A stretch of 64,000 bases of DNA from Chloroflexota bacterium (lineage in GTDB: Bacteria; Chloroflexota; Anaerolineae; Anaerolineales; Villigracilaceae). Every line of letters begins with the position of its first letter. Position 1 is the stretch's first letter. The translations under genes were made by a program, and so were the position numbers. Of this stretch, positions 42,135-49,443 are shown one piece after another. The stretch covers positions 248,001 through 312,000 of the forward strand of contig JACRBL010000051.1 of NCBI GenBank assembly GCA_016234485.1, written 5' to 3'. Under the pieces are notes generated by a model. It saw only the letters and a program-made list of their open reading frames with translations, had not been told where the DNA came from and made no database searches.

Positions 42135-42911
42135 TTAAATCTTAATCCCGTCGCCCTTCAGCATCTCGCGCGCCAAAGCATCGTAAGCCTTCGCGCCCGA
42201 AGATAACGGCGCATAGGCCGAGATGGGCAGTCCATAGGATGGCGCTTCCGCAAGGCGGATACTGCGCGGAATGACGGAATGAAAGGCCAGTTTCGGGAAA
42301 TGCTTGTTGACTTCCGACACCACGTCCGCAGAGAGGTTGGCGCGGGGGTCGAACATCGTCAGCACCACGCCGCGCACTTTCAGGTCGGGGAAGAGCGCCG
42401 TGCGGACGCGGTGGATCGTCTGCGTGAGTTGGCCGAGTCCCTCGAGGGCGAGATACTCGCATTGGACGGGAATCACCACCCCGTCGCGCGCCGCGACGAG
42501 TCCGTTCACGGTCAGGAGTCCGAGCGAGGGCGGGCAGTCGATCAGGATGTAATCGTAGCGGCCATCCAGCTTTTCGAGCGCGTTCCTGAGACGCATCTCG
42601 CGCGCCAGCTCGTTGACCAGTTCCACCTCCGCGCCCGCCAGTGACGGGGACGAGGGCAGGATGGACATTTTGAGGCGCTCGTTGTGAAGCGGGAGCGCAT
42701 CGGGAGGCAGGAGATCGAGCAGGATTTCGTAGGTGCCGCCCGTGACGGTGGACTTGTCCACGCCGAGGCAGGAGGTGGCGTTGGCTTGCGGGTCGAGGTC
42801 CACGATGAGGACGCGTTGACCAAGTTGCGCCAGATACGCGCCGAGATTGATGGCAGTGGTGGTTTTGCCCACGCCGCCTTTTTGATTGACGAAGGTGTAG
42901 ATTCTGGTCAT
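42135..42911 (-). CDS. parA: Chromosome partitioning ATPase ParA (Soj)
   Basis: 258 residues. The deviant Walker A Q-K-G-G-V-G-K-T-T is at residues 9-17, then D-L-D-P-Q-A-N-A (Walker A') and the D-C-P-P-S-L-G switch region. Short N-terminus without the HTH of plasmid ParA, as in chromosomal Soj. It works with ParB to move origins at the cell pole or nucleoid. It sits upstream of parB in the rpmH-yidC-jag neighbourhood, the usual near-origin location. Confidence 0.96.
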   Translation of the reverse strand: MTRIYTFVNQKGGVGKTTTAINLGAYLAQLGQRVLIVDLDPQANATSCLGVDKSTVTGGTYEILLDLLPPDALPLHNERLKMSILPSSPSLAGAEVELVNELAREMRLRNALEKLDGRYDYILIDCPPSLGLLTVNGLVAARDGVVIPVQCEYLALEGLGQLTQTIHRVRTALFPDLKVRGVVLTMFDPRANLSADVVSEVNKHFPKLAFHSVIPRSIRLAEAPSYGLPISAYAPLSSGAKAYDALAREMLKGDGIKI

Positions 42912-42981
42912 TTTTGATTTTCGATTTTCGATTTCAGATTTACGATTGGTGGGTGGTAATTGGAGATTGGATTGATGAACT

Positions 42982-43437
42982 TTATAAATACAAGTCTCGA
43001 ATAAAGGCTTGTTCTGGTTTCTGTTTATTTACATAAAGCCAGACTTTTTGGCCTATTTGCAATGTTTTTGTCTTCCAAGTTCGATTTATTCTCTCAGTCG
43101 AACGAATCTTTTTATCCATAAAGGAATATTCATATGTTACATAACCTCCCCACCACTTCACAAACAAATCAACAATAACACCAGAAGTTTCGATGCCTGT
43201 TTCGTAAACCGAAGTAAGTTGAAGAAATTCTTTTCTTGCAGGAATAAATCCCAAGGCAATAAACATTAAACCAAAAGCCAAGTTATATATTAATTCTTGT
43301 ACGAAAAAAGATTCTTGAAGCGCTACACCATAAATTGTAATAGTTACAATGCTTATACCTAACGCAAAGGACATATTATTAAGAATTGAATTTCTGACAA
43401 AAAGGAAGTTCCAGAATGATGGAATAGGGCGATTCAT
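42982..43437 (-). CDS. AT-rich small membrane protein (DUF3592-like)
   Basis: 151 residues with two hydrophobic helices (about 20-38 and 45-62), then a soluble part with G-V-I-V-D-L-F...T-Y-E-Y-S-F and I-G-Q-K-V-W-L-Y-V-N-K-Q-K-P-E-Q-A. This resembles DUF3592 proteins, whose ends have a similar G-x-V-x-V-x-Y-x-P-x-x-P-E pattern. Base composition is clearly lower in GC than the flanking genes, with many A/T third positions, so it may be acquired. Inserted between parA and the pfkB gene. Function unknown. Confidence 0.7.
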   Translation of the reverse strand: MNRPIPSFWNFLFVRNSILNNMSFALGISIVTITIYGVALQESFFVQELIYNLAFGLMFIALGFIPARKEFLQLTSVYETGIETSGVIVDLFVKWWGGYVTYEYSFMDKKIRSTERINRTWKTKTLQIGQKVWLYVNKQKPEQAFIRDLYL

Positions 43438-43446
43438 ATTTCCTCC

Positions 43447-44295
43447 TTATGACAACACTTCCACCAAACACGATTGGATTTCCTGCTCGGTGGGGATGCC
43501 GTCCAGGCCGACGCGGGTGACGGAGTGCGAGGCGAGCAGGGTGGCGAAGCGCGCGGCTTCCCAGGGATCGCGGGTGGTGTAGAGGCGGATGAAGAACGCG
43601 GCGGCAAAAATATCGCCCGCGCCGGTGGCGTCAATTTCTGTGAATTTCGGCGCGTGGATTCGGCGTCGGTCGCCGTGCCAGTGCAGGACGCATCCAGCCG
43701 CGCCCTCGGTGACCGCCAGAATGCGCGTGTGCTGGGCGATGCGCTCCACCTGCTCCATGTCCCCGCCCACGTCTTCGAGGCTGATGACGACCGCGCCCGC
43801 GGCCTCCAGCGCGAACTGGTCTTCCCATTGCACGGGATGGACGCGTTTCGATTCGTCCCAGCCGCGCATCCAGCCTTGGGCGGTCAGGCCGAGCAGATCG
43901 GGGGAGAATCCTTTCGGGAGGATCGGGCTGACTTCGTTCGCGATCGGTCCCAGATGGATGATGCCTGCTCGTCGCCAGGCTTCTGGCACGTGGACGAAAT
44001 CAATCGGCGTGGCGTGGTAATGCAAAAATTGCTTCCTGCCATCCGCAGAATAAATATTCTCGAAAGTTGTACTGTGTTCGGAGGGGATCGTAACGGTCGG
44101 GATGCCGCTCAACGCATCGAGAGGCACGTCCGCGCCCGCGCTGGTCACAATGCCGACGCGCAGTCCCAGCGCGCGCGCCGTCAACGCGGAGAAGGCCGCT
44201 GTCCCGCCGAGACGCGCGCCCGCGGGAGTCAAGTCGCGGGCAACGTGGCCGATGACGAGGTAGTCCACGGGTTCGAGCGGGACGAGGGAAAGCAT
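43447..44295 (-). CDS. PfkB-family carbohydrate kinase
   Basis: 282 residues. Short member of the ribokinase/PfkB family: G-H-V-A-R-D near residue 16, G-G-T-A-A-F near 29, and the C-terminal signature D-A-T-G-A-G-D-I-F near residue 226 carrying the catalytic Asp and the anion hole. These enzymes phosphorylate sugars, nucleosides or related compounds with ATP; the substrate cannot be told. It lies directly downstream of jag and its terminator. Confidence 0.9.
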   Translation of the reverse strand: MLSLVPLEPVDYLVIGHVARDLTPAGARLGGTAAFSALTARALGLRVGIVTSAGADVPLDALSGIPTVTIPSEHSTTFENIYSADGRKQFLHYHATPIDFVHVPEAWRRAGIIHLGPIANEVSPILPKGFSPDLLGLTAQGWMRGWDESKRVHPVQWEDQFALEAAGAVVISLEDVGGDMEQVERIAQHTRILAVTEGAAGCVLHWHGDRRRIHAPKFTEIDATGAGDIFAAAFFIRLYTTRDPWEAARFATLLASHSVTRVGLDGIPTEQEIQSCLVEVLS

Positions 44296-44344
44296 GGCGA
44301 GATTATACCTTGTGGAAGGATGAAGGATGAAAGATGAAAGATGA

Positions 44345-44378
44345 AAAAAACCGTTTCCTTGTGAGAAACGGGTTTTTT
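44345..44378 (-). terminator. Rho-independent terminator after jag
   Basis: AACCCGTTTC / GAAACGGTT arms with loop TCACAAG, followed by a run of T on the minus strand. It lies 28 nt after the jag stop. Nearby GATGAAAGATGAAAGATG is a short tandem repeat. Confidence 0.8.
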
Positions 44379-44405
44379 ACGTTTTACGCTTTACGTTTTA
44401 CTTTC

Positions 44406-45155
44406 TTAGTCCTTCGGCACAATCGTCACCTTGCGGCGCGGCTCTTCGCCTGTGCTTTCGGTGATTACGGCGGGATGATCCTGCAACTCCATGTGGACGA
44501 TGCGGCGCTCGGCGGCGCTCATCGGTTCCATTGCCACGCGGCGTCCCATCTTCATGCACTGGTCGGCCATGCGCTGGGCCATCTGGCGCAGTTGTTTTTC
44601 GCGGCGGGCGCGGAAGCCCTCCACGTCCACGCTCAACTGCACAAACTCTTGCGCTTCCTTGCCGACCATCAAACTCGCCACGTATTGGAAGGCATTCAGC
44701 GTTTCGGCATGACGTCCGATCATGGCGCTCAGGTCACGGCCGCGCACGTCCACGCGAATGGAGCGGCGGTCGGGCTTGTCGCTCTCATCGTAGTGGGCGT
44801 TCACCTGCGCCTCCAACCCCATTTTGTGCAGGAGTTTGGAGACGACGGCCTCGGTCTGATTCAGGAGTGGGTCGTGGACTTTTTCACCCGACGCGTCCGG
44901 CCCGGGAGCAGAGTCCGCTTCACGGTTCGACGGGGAGGCGGGCGCGTCGGACGCGAGGGCTGGCGCGCCGCCCGGTCCGTGGACGGTCAGGCGCACACGC
45001 ACCTGTCGTCCGCCCATCCCAAACAGGCCTTTGGAGCCGGCATCCAGCACTTCCACCGAAACGTCGGCGGCGGTGAGGCCGAGTTGTTCCAGCCCTTGCG
45101 CGATGGCTTCTTCTACGGTTGGTGCGATGACTTCGAGTGTGGGGCGTTCGTCCAT
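44406..45155 (-). CDS. jag: Jag/KhpB RNA-binding protein (SpoIIIJ-associated)
   Basis: 249 residues. The Jag_N domain is residues 5-55 (V-E-E-A-I-A-Q-G-L-E-Q-L...G-S-K-G-L-F-G-M-G). It is followed by an acidic, alanine-proline-rich linker, a KH domain with M-I-G-R-H-A-E-T-L near 165, and an R3H domain with E-R-R-I-V-H near 220. Jag/KhpB binds RNA with KhpA and affects cell division and envelope synthesis. It is 10 nt downstream of yidC, the conserved pairing in bacteria. Confidence 0.95.
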   Translation of the reverse strand: MDERPTLEVIAPTVEEAIAQGLEQLGLTAADVSVEVLDAGSKGLFGMGGRQVRVRLTVHGPGGAPALASDAPASPSNREADSAPGPDASGEKVHDPLLNQTEAVVSKLLHKMGLEAQVNAHYDESDKPDRRSIRVDVRGRDLSAMIGRHAETLNAFQYVASLMVGKEAQEFVQLSVDVEGFRARREKQLRQMAQRMADQCMKMGRRVAMEPMSAAERRIVHMELQDHPAVITESTGEEPRRKVTIVPKD

Positions 45156-45165
45156 ATAGACCTCG

Positions 45166-45957
45166 CTATTTGGTTGCGGTTTTGTTTCCGCCAGGCAGAA
45201 GGTTGCGCCAGTTGGCGCGTCCCATCATGGCGTATTGGGCAATGCCGAGCAGGTTGCTGGTGATGAAGTATACCGCCAGGCCCGAGGGGAAGGTGAGCGC
45301 AAACCAGCCGAGCAGGAGCGGCATGTAGATGCTCATCATGCCGGTCATGGCGGCGGTCTGGTCGTTGGGGTTGGCCGTGGGCGGGGTGGTGAGTTTGGTC
45401 TGAACGTAGGTGGTGAGGGCGACGACGATGGCCAGGGTGGGGAAGCCGTAGGGGAGGAAGGAAATTTCGAACGGGAGCGAAATGCCTTCGGGGAGGCCCA
45501 GGTCCATCCACAGGAATTTGCTGTTGAGGGGGATGAGCGTGGTCACATCGAGGAAGGAGCCGATACTGCGCGTGAGTTGCAAAAGCGCGAGCGGCGTGGA
45601 GGCCAGCGAACGGGTGACGCTCTGGTAAAGGGCAAAGATAACCGGCAGTTGGATGAGGGTGGGCAGGCAGGAGGAGAAGGGGTTGATGCCTTTTTCCTTG
45701 TAAATCCGCATCTGTTCCTGCGCCAGTTTTTCCTTGTCCTTGGCGTACTTTTTCTGAATGGCCTGATAGTCTTTATCGTTCTGCAGGTCTTGCATGGCCT
45801 TGGCGCTTTTCAACTGCGCGTTGTTGAGCGGCCAGGTGACGACTTTGATGAGGATCGTGAAGAGGATGATGGCAACGCCGAAGTTTTGCCCGATGATGTT
45901 GTAGATCCACAACAGGCTATTGACAAATATGGAGACGAAAAAATCCCAGGGTGACAT
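45166..45957 (-). CDS. yidC: Membrane protein insertase YidC (OxaI/SpoIIIJ)
   Basis: 263 residues, the short Gram-positive-style form with the 60KD_IMP core. Helix 1 with Y-N-I-I-G-Q-N-F-G-V-A-I-I-L is followed by the cytoplasmic loop and coiled coil (K-S-A-K-A-M-Q-D-L-Q...A-K-D-K-E-K-L-A), then P-F-S-S-C-L-P-T-L-I-Q-L-P-V and later helices ending in a basic tail. It inserts membrane proteins with or without SecYEG. Start at MSPWDFF chosen; the longer reading runs into the preceding gene and has no homology. Sits between the PQQ-like lipoprotein and jag. Confidence 0.95.
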   Translation of the reverse strand: MSPWDFFVSIFVNSLLWIYNIIGQNFGVAIILFTILIKVVTWPLNNAQLKSAKAMQDLQNDKDYQAIQKKYAKDKEKLAQEQMRIYKEKGINPFSSCLPTLIQLPVIFALYQSVTRSLASTPLALLQLTRSIGSFLDVTTLIPLNSKFLWMDLGLPEGISLPFEISFLPYGFPTLAIVVALTTYVQTKLTTPPTANPNDQTAAMTGMMSIYMPLLLGWFALTFPSGLAVYFITSNLLGIAQYAMMGRANWRNLLPGGNKTATK

Positions 45958-45964
45958 GGAGCCT

Positions 45965-47065
45965 CTATTTCTTGGGAGTGAACGACCACTTCTGACTGCC
46001 GTCCTTGTTGAGGGCGACAAGCAGGGACGTCTCATCCTGGAAGGGCGCGACGAGGATCAAGTCGCCGGCGAGGACGGGGTCGGTGTAAATTTTGGCTTCG
46101 AGCTTTTCGAGGCTCACGGGGCTGTTCGATCCCTCTTCGAGCATGTAGACCGTCCCGTTTTCGGTGACGAAGACGATTTTTCCGTCCACGAGGATGGGGC
46201 TGGCAAGGATGGCGCCGTCGGGTTGGACGGAGTCGAGGGCGGGCTGTCCATCGGCGGCTTTGAGCGAGTAGAAATTGCCTTCGAGATCGCCAAAGTAAAG
46301 GATGTTGTTGAAGAGAAGCGGCCCGCTCCAGATCCAGGATGCGGTGGGCGATGTCCAGTCCACGTTTCCGTCTTCGATGTTGATGGCGACCATGGCCGAG
46401 TCGAACGAGCCGATGTAGAGTTTGCCATCCAACACGGCGGGCGTCCCGTTCACCGCGCCGCCGAGAGCGACGGTATCCACAGCGAGGGTTTGCATGTCAA
46501 TGATGTGCAGGTGGTGGTCGAGCGAGCCAACAAACACGCGTTCGCCATCGGTGGCGGGTTTGGCCCACAGTTTGCTGCCGAGGTCCACGGTGTCTACAAG
46601 TTTGTTTTCACCGGTGATGGAAAGGTCGAAGATGTAGAGATTGCCGTCGGCATTGGGCGCGTAGACGATCTCGCCCACCACAAGCGGGGTGGCAACCCAG
46701 TGATCTTCGGCGCCGTTGAATTTCCAGGTGACGGTTGGCTGGGGGTCTTCCACGTCGAGGTTCAGTTTGGGGTCAATGCGATAGAGGGTGCGGTCATTGC
46801 CGGTGGAACCGACCAGCAATTGCCCATCGGAGGTGAAGGCGGGGTTAGCGTAGAAGGTGGATTTTTCGTCGCTGGCAAAAGCCCACACCTGTTCGCCATC
46901 GGTGAGGCGGATGGCGTAGAGGTTTGTGCCGTTGGCAAGGTAGGCGTTTTCGCCATCGGCGGCGAGGCCGGGCCAGGTGGCGGTAGGGGGCGCTCCGCCG
47001 CAGGCGCTGAGCGTGAGCGCGAGCAGGCCGAGAACCAGGAAAAGTAGCAGGCGTTTGTTCTTCAT
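45965..47065 (-). CDS. PQQ-like beta-propeller lipoprotein inserted in the rnpA-yidC operon
   Basis: 366 residues. A lipoprotein signal peptide ends in L-S-A-C (Cys22). The rest is made of repeated W/F-x-F-x-G-x-x blade-like units: L-A-A-D-G-E-N-A-Y-L-A-N-G, V-W-A-F-A-S-D, T-W-K-F-N-G-A-E-D, and W-T-S-P-T-A-S. These are typical of PQQ_2/BamB-like propellers. In diderm bacteria BamB helps fold outer-membrane proteins; Chloroflexota usually lack such a membrane, so a role in helping YidC or secreted proteins is only a guess. It lies 7 nt upstream of yidC and 16 nt after yidD, so it is co-transcribed. Confidence 0.85.
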   Translation of the reverse strand: MKNKRLLLFLVLGLLALTLSACGGAPPTATWPGLAADGENAYLANGTNLYAIRLTDGEQVWAFASDEKSTFYANPAFTSDGQLLVGSTGNDRTLYRIDPKLNLDVEDPQPTVTWKFNGAEDHWVATPLVVGEIVYAPNADGNLYIFDLSITGENKLVDTVDLGSKLWAKPATDGERVFVGSLDHHLHIIDMQTLAVDTVALGGAVNGTPAVLDGKLYIGSFDSAMVAINIEDGNVDWTSPTASWIWSGPLLFNNILYFGDLEGNFYSLKAADGQPALDSVQPDGAILASPILVDGKIVFVTENGTVYMLEEGSNSPVSLEKLEAKIYTDPVLAGDLILVAPFQDETSLLVALNKDGSQKWSFTPKK

Positions 47066-47081
47066 TGGTATTGAATTGCTC

Positions 47082-47378
47082 CTAGGGAACGGGGTCGTAT
47101 CCCCCGGCGTTGAACGGGTTACAGCGCAACACGCGCCAGGTTGCCATGAACGAACCTTTGAGCGCGCCGTGTTTGTAGATGGCCTGGTATCCGTAGTGCG
47201 AGCAGGACGGATAGAAGCGGCAGGTGTTGGGCGGCATGGCCCGCGAGATCGTCATCTGGTAGAGACGGATGAACGCAAGCAGGAGGATGCGCGGCCAATT
47301 GAGCGGGTTGCGCCATTGGATGTCGCGCAGACGCGGTTCATTTGGATAATCCTGGGGGAGGTAATGCTCAGCGGTCAT
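47082..47378 (-). CDS. yidD: Membrane protein insertion efficiency factor YidD
   Basis: 98 residues. The conserved YidD core is present: [10 protein letters not shown], then [15 protein letters not shown] and [17 protein letters not shown]. The N-terminal 30 residues are an extension not in the shortest family members. YidD binds the inner membrane and helps YidC insert proteins. It overlaps the rnpA end by 11 nt, as usual. Confidence 0.95.
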   Translation of the reverse strand: MTAEHYLPQDYPNEPRLRDIQWRNPLNWPRILLLAFIRLYQMTISRAMPPNTCRFYPSCSHYGYQAIYKHGALKGSFMATWRVLRCNPFNAGGYDPVP

Positions 47379-47718
47379 CGGGAGCGGGGAGCAGGCGGGC
47401 GCGTCGCAACACAGACTGGACGGCGGCGCGGGTTTGCTCGAGGTTGGATTGGGTCAGGGGTTGGCGGGCGATGAGAAGGAGGTCCGCGCCCGGCGCGAGG
47501 TCCGCGAGAAGCGTTTGCATGGCGGCGCGCAGGAGGCGCTTGGCGCGATTGCGTTGTACGGCAAATCCCACCGTCTTACCGGCAGTCACTCCCACGCGCA
47601 AGTTGGATCCCTCGCTGGGTTGGACTATCAACACGACAAGCGGGTGGGCATAAGACTTGCCAAAACGCCGCACCCGCTTGAAATCGGTTGACCGGGTCAG
47701 GCGGAATTTACGTTGCAT
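47368..47718 (-). CDS. rnpA: Ribonuclease P protein component RnpA
   Basis: 116 residues. The family motif [11 protein letters not shown] is near residues 55-65, and the N-terminal [12 protein letters not shown] is typical. It is the basic protein subunit that helps RNase P RNA process tRNA 5' ends. It follows rpmH; the 74-nt gap holds two ACTAAAGTCGT repeats. Confidence 0.95.
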   Translation of the reverse strand: MQRKFRLTRSTDFKRVRRFGKSYAHPLVVLIVQPSEGSNLRVGVTAGKTVGFAVQRNRAKRLLRAAMQTLLADLAPGADLLLIARQPLTQSNLEQTRAAVQSVLRRARLLPAPDDR

Positions 47719-47792
47719 ACCGCGCTACCCAACGACTAAAGTCGTACTACATGGGAGAACAACTAAAGTCGTCACTACGTGGATGGGGATTC

Positions 47793-47963
47793 TTACCAGC
47801 GCATTCGTTTGACGTGCTCGTTGGCGGTGACTGCCAGTTTGTGGCGTCCTTTAAGGCGGCGGCGCTTGAGTACAGCGCGGCCATCGGCCGAGGCCATGCG
47901 ATGGCGAAAGCCATGCACGCGCACGCGGCGGCGGATTTTGGGTTGGTACGTTCGTTTGGGCAT
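47793..47963 (-). CDS. rpmH: 50S ribosomal protein L34
   Basis: 56 residues. It begins M-P-K-R-T-Y-Q-P-K and carries [25 protein letters not shown], the conserved L34 sequence. The extra C-terminal tail ([16 protein letters not shown]) makes it slightly longer than the common 44-46-residue form, as seen in some phyla. A GAGGAA ribosome site lies 5-6 nt before the ATG. First gene of the rpmH-rnpA-yidD-yidC-jag cluster. Confidence 0.97.
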   Translation of the reverse strand: MPKRTYQPKIRRRVRVHGFRHRMASADGRAVLKRRRLKGRHKLAVTANEHVKRMRW

Positions 47964-48019
47964 GGACGTTCCTCACAATAGGTATTGCAACTCCCCGAAG
48001 GGGGCTGTTGACAGATGAA

Positions 48020-48038
48020 AGTCCGCGATTTCGCGGAC
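48020..48038 (-). terminator. Hairpin terminator downstream of the TrkA gene
   Basis: GTCCGCGA / TCGCGGAC with a short loop, followed on the minus strand by TTTCATCTGT. The T-run is weak. It separates the potassium genes from rpmH. Confidence 0.45.
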
Positions 48039-48083
48039 AGGCGCGGGATTATACCGTAACGAATCGGATTCGGTCAAACGAAT

Positions 48084-48779
48084 TTACAGTTTTTCCGCGT
48101 CGCGTTCGGGGTGGCTTTCGGCGGAGAGTAGTTCGGCCAGCTGGGCGGCGCTTTCGGGCGTGGCAATGGCGAGGATTTCGTCCATCTCCTGAAAGGTACT
48201 GCTCCCGCGCGGCAGGGTGACTTGCCCGTCGCGGATGATGGCGGCGATGATGCACTCTTCGGGCAGGCCCAGGTCTTTGAGCGACAAGCCGATAGCCCGG
48301 GCGCCTTTTTCCACTTTTTCCTCCACGAGCGAGTAGCGTCCGCGGCGGAGTTTGAGCAGGGTCATCATGTCGCCGAGGGACATTTCTTCGCGGATGAGGC
48401 TGGCAAATACATTGGCCTGGTTGAGGGCCACGTCCACGTGAAATTTTTCATTAAAGAGCCACTCGTTGCGCGGGTTGTTGATGCGCGCAATGGTGCGCGG
48501 CACGCCAAACATTGCGCGCCCCATATAGCACAGGCTGAGGTTATCGGCGTCGTTGTTGGTGGTGGCGGCCAGCGCGTGCGCCTGGCGGATGCCCGCCGCC
48601 TCGAGAATTTCGGGGTCAATCGGGTTGCCTTCATAGATGGATTCGGTGGGGAGTTCCTGGTGCAGGCGCGCCAGGATTTCGGGACGATGTTCCACAATGC
48701 AGACTTTGTACTGTTCAGAGAGCAGAAGAGATGCGAGTTGTGCGCCCGTTCTTCCGCCGCCGGCGATTAATACAAACAT
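48084..48779 (-). CDS. TrkA/RCK family potassium-channel regulatory protein
   Basis: 231 residues. NAD-binding motif G-G-G-R-T-G-A-Q-L-A at residues 6-15, then V-E-H-R-P-E-I near 31, and G-D-M-M-T-L-L and L-K-D-L-G-L-P-E-E in the C-terminal TrkA_C part. Such soluble RCK/KTN proteins bind NAD(H) or other nucleotides and gate potassium transporters. Last of the potassium cluster; its neighbour (1 nt away) is a second RCK protein and next is a KimA-like permease. Confidence 0.9.
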   Translation of the reverse strand: MFVLIAGGGRTGAQLASLLLSEQYKVCIVEHRPEILARLHQELPTESIYEGNPIDPEILEAAGIRQAHALAATTNNDADNLSLCYMGRAMFGVPRTIARINNPRNEWLFNEKFHVDVALNQANVFASLIREEMSLGDMMTLLKLRRGRYSLVEEKVEKGARAIGLSLKDLGLPEECIIAAIIRDGQVTLPRGSSTFQEMDEILAIATPESAAQLAELLSAESHPERDAEKL

Positions 48780-48780
48780 G

Positions 48781-49443
48781 TTATTTCTCCTCCTCGAATC
48801 CCAGGCTGACGCGCAGGGATTTGATGCCGTCGAAGGTGGCGCTGACGTTGAGCAGGTCGCCCGCTTCGAACTTCAGGTCGGGCGTGGGCAGGATGGCGCG
48901 TCCGGCGCGAGTGATGGCGACGGGCAACGCGCCCGCGGCGCTTCCGCACAGGTCAAACCAGGAGCGGCCCGCGCAGCCCGCTGGAATGACGAGTTCGTAG
49001 ATTTCCACTTCGCCGTTGCCCGCCGAGAAGATCGCCCGCGAGGTGACGTTGGTGAGAAGTTCCTCCGTGCGTTGCGCGCCCCAGGCGGTGGAGCTGACGA
49101 GCTGTAAACCAAACGCCTCTTGTTGTTTTCGCATACGCGGATCGTAATTGCGGCAGACCACAATGGGGATGTTGTAGACTGTGCGCGCTGCGTGCGAGAC
49201 AACCGCGTTGAGCGTATCAGAATTGGTGACGGCGGCCAGCCCGTCCGCGGAGTGGATGCCCGCGCGTTCGAGCACATCTTCGCGCAGGGCTTCGCCGGCC
49301 ACGGTGCGCCCGCGAAAGTCAGGATTGATGCGGTTGAACGAGGACTCGTTCTGATCTACAACTACGACGTTATGGCCGCTGGAATAAAGACGCATGGCGA
49401 GTTCGGCGCCAACGCGTCCACAGCCGATGACGATAAAGTTCAT
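48781..49443 (-). CDS. TrkA/RCK family potassium-transport regulator (second copy)
   Basis: 220 residues. Rossmann motif G-C-G-R-V-G-A-E-L-A at residues 7-16, the acidic V-V-D-Q-N-E near 31, and a TrkA_C half with G-R-S-W-F-D-L-C-G and F-E-A-G-D-L-L-N-V. The sequence differs enough from the adjacent RCK gene to suggest a heteromeric gating ring. It starts 4 nt inside the permease gene's end, so translation is coupled to the transporter. Confidence 0.9.
   Translation of the reverse strand: MNFIVIGCGRVGAELAMRLYSSGHNVVVVDQNESSFNRINPDFRGRTVAGEALREDVLERAGIHSADGLAAVTNSDTLNAVVSHAARTVYNIPIVVCRNYDPRMRKQQEAFGLQLVSSTAWGAQRTEELLTNVTSRAIFSAGNGEVEIYELVIPAGCAGRSWFDLCGSAAGALPVAITRAGRAILPTPDLKFEAGDLLNVSATFDGIKSLRVSLGFEEEK

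Noticed and set aside
41134-48000. Replication origin with dnaA
   Set aside because: The rpmH-rnpA-yidC-jag and parAB genes are typical near-origin genes, but dnaA, dnaN and clear DnaA-box clusters are not seen.
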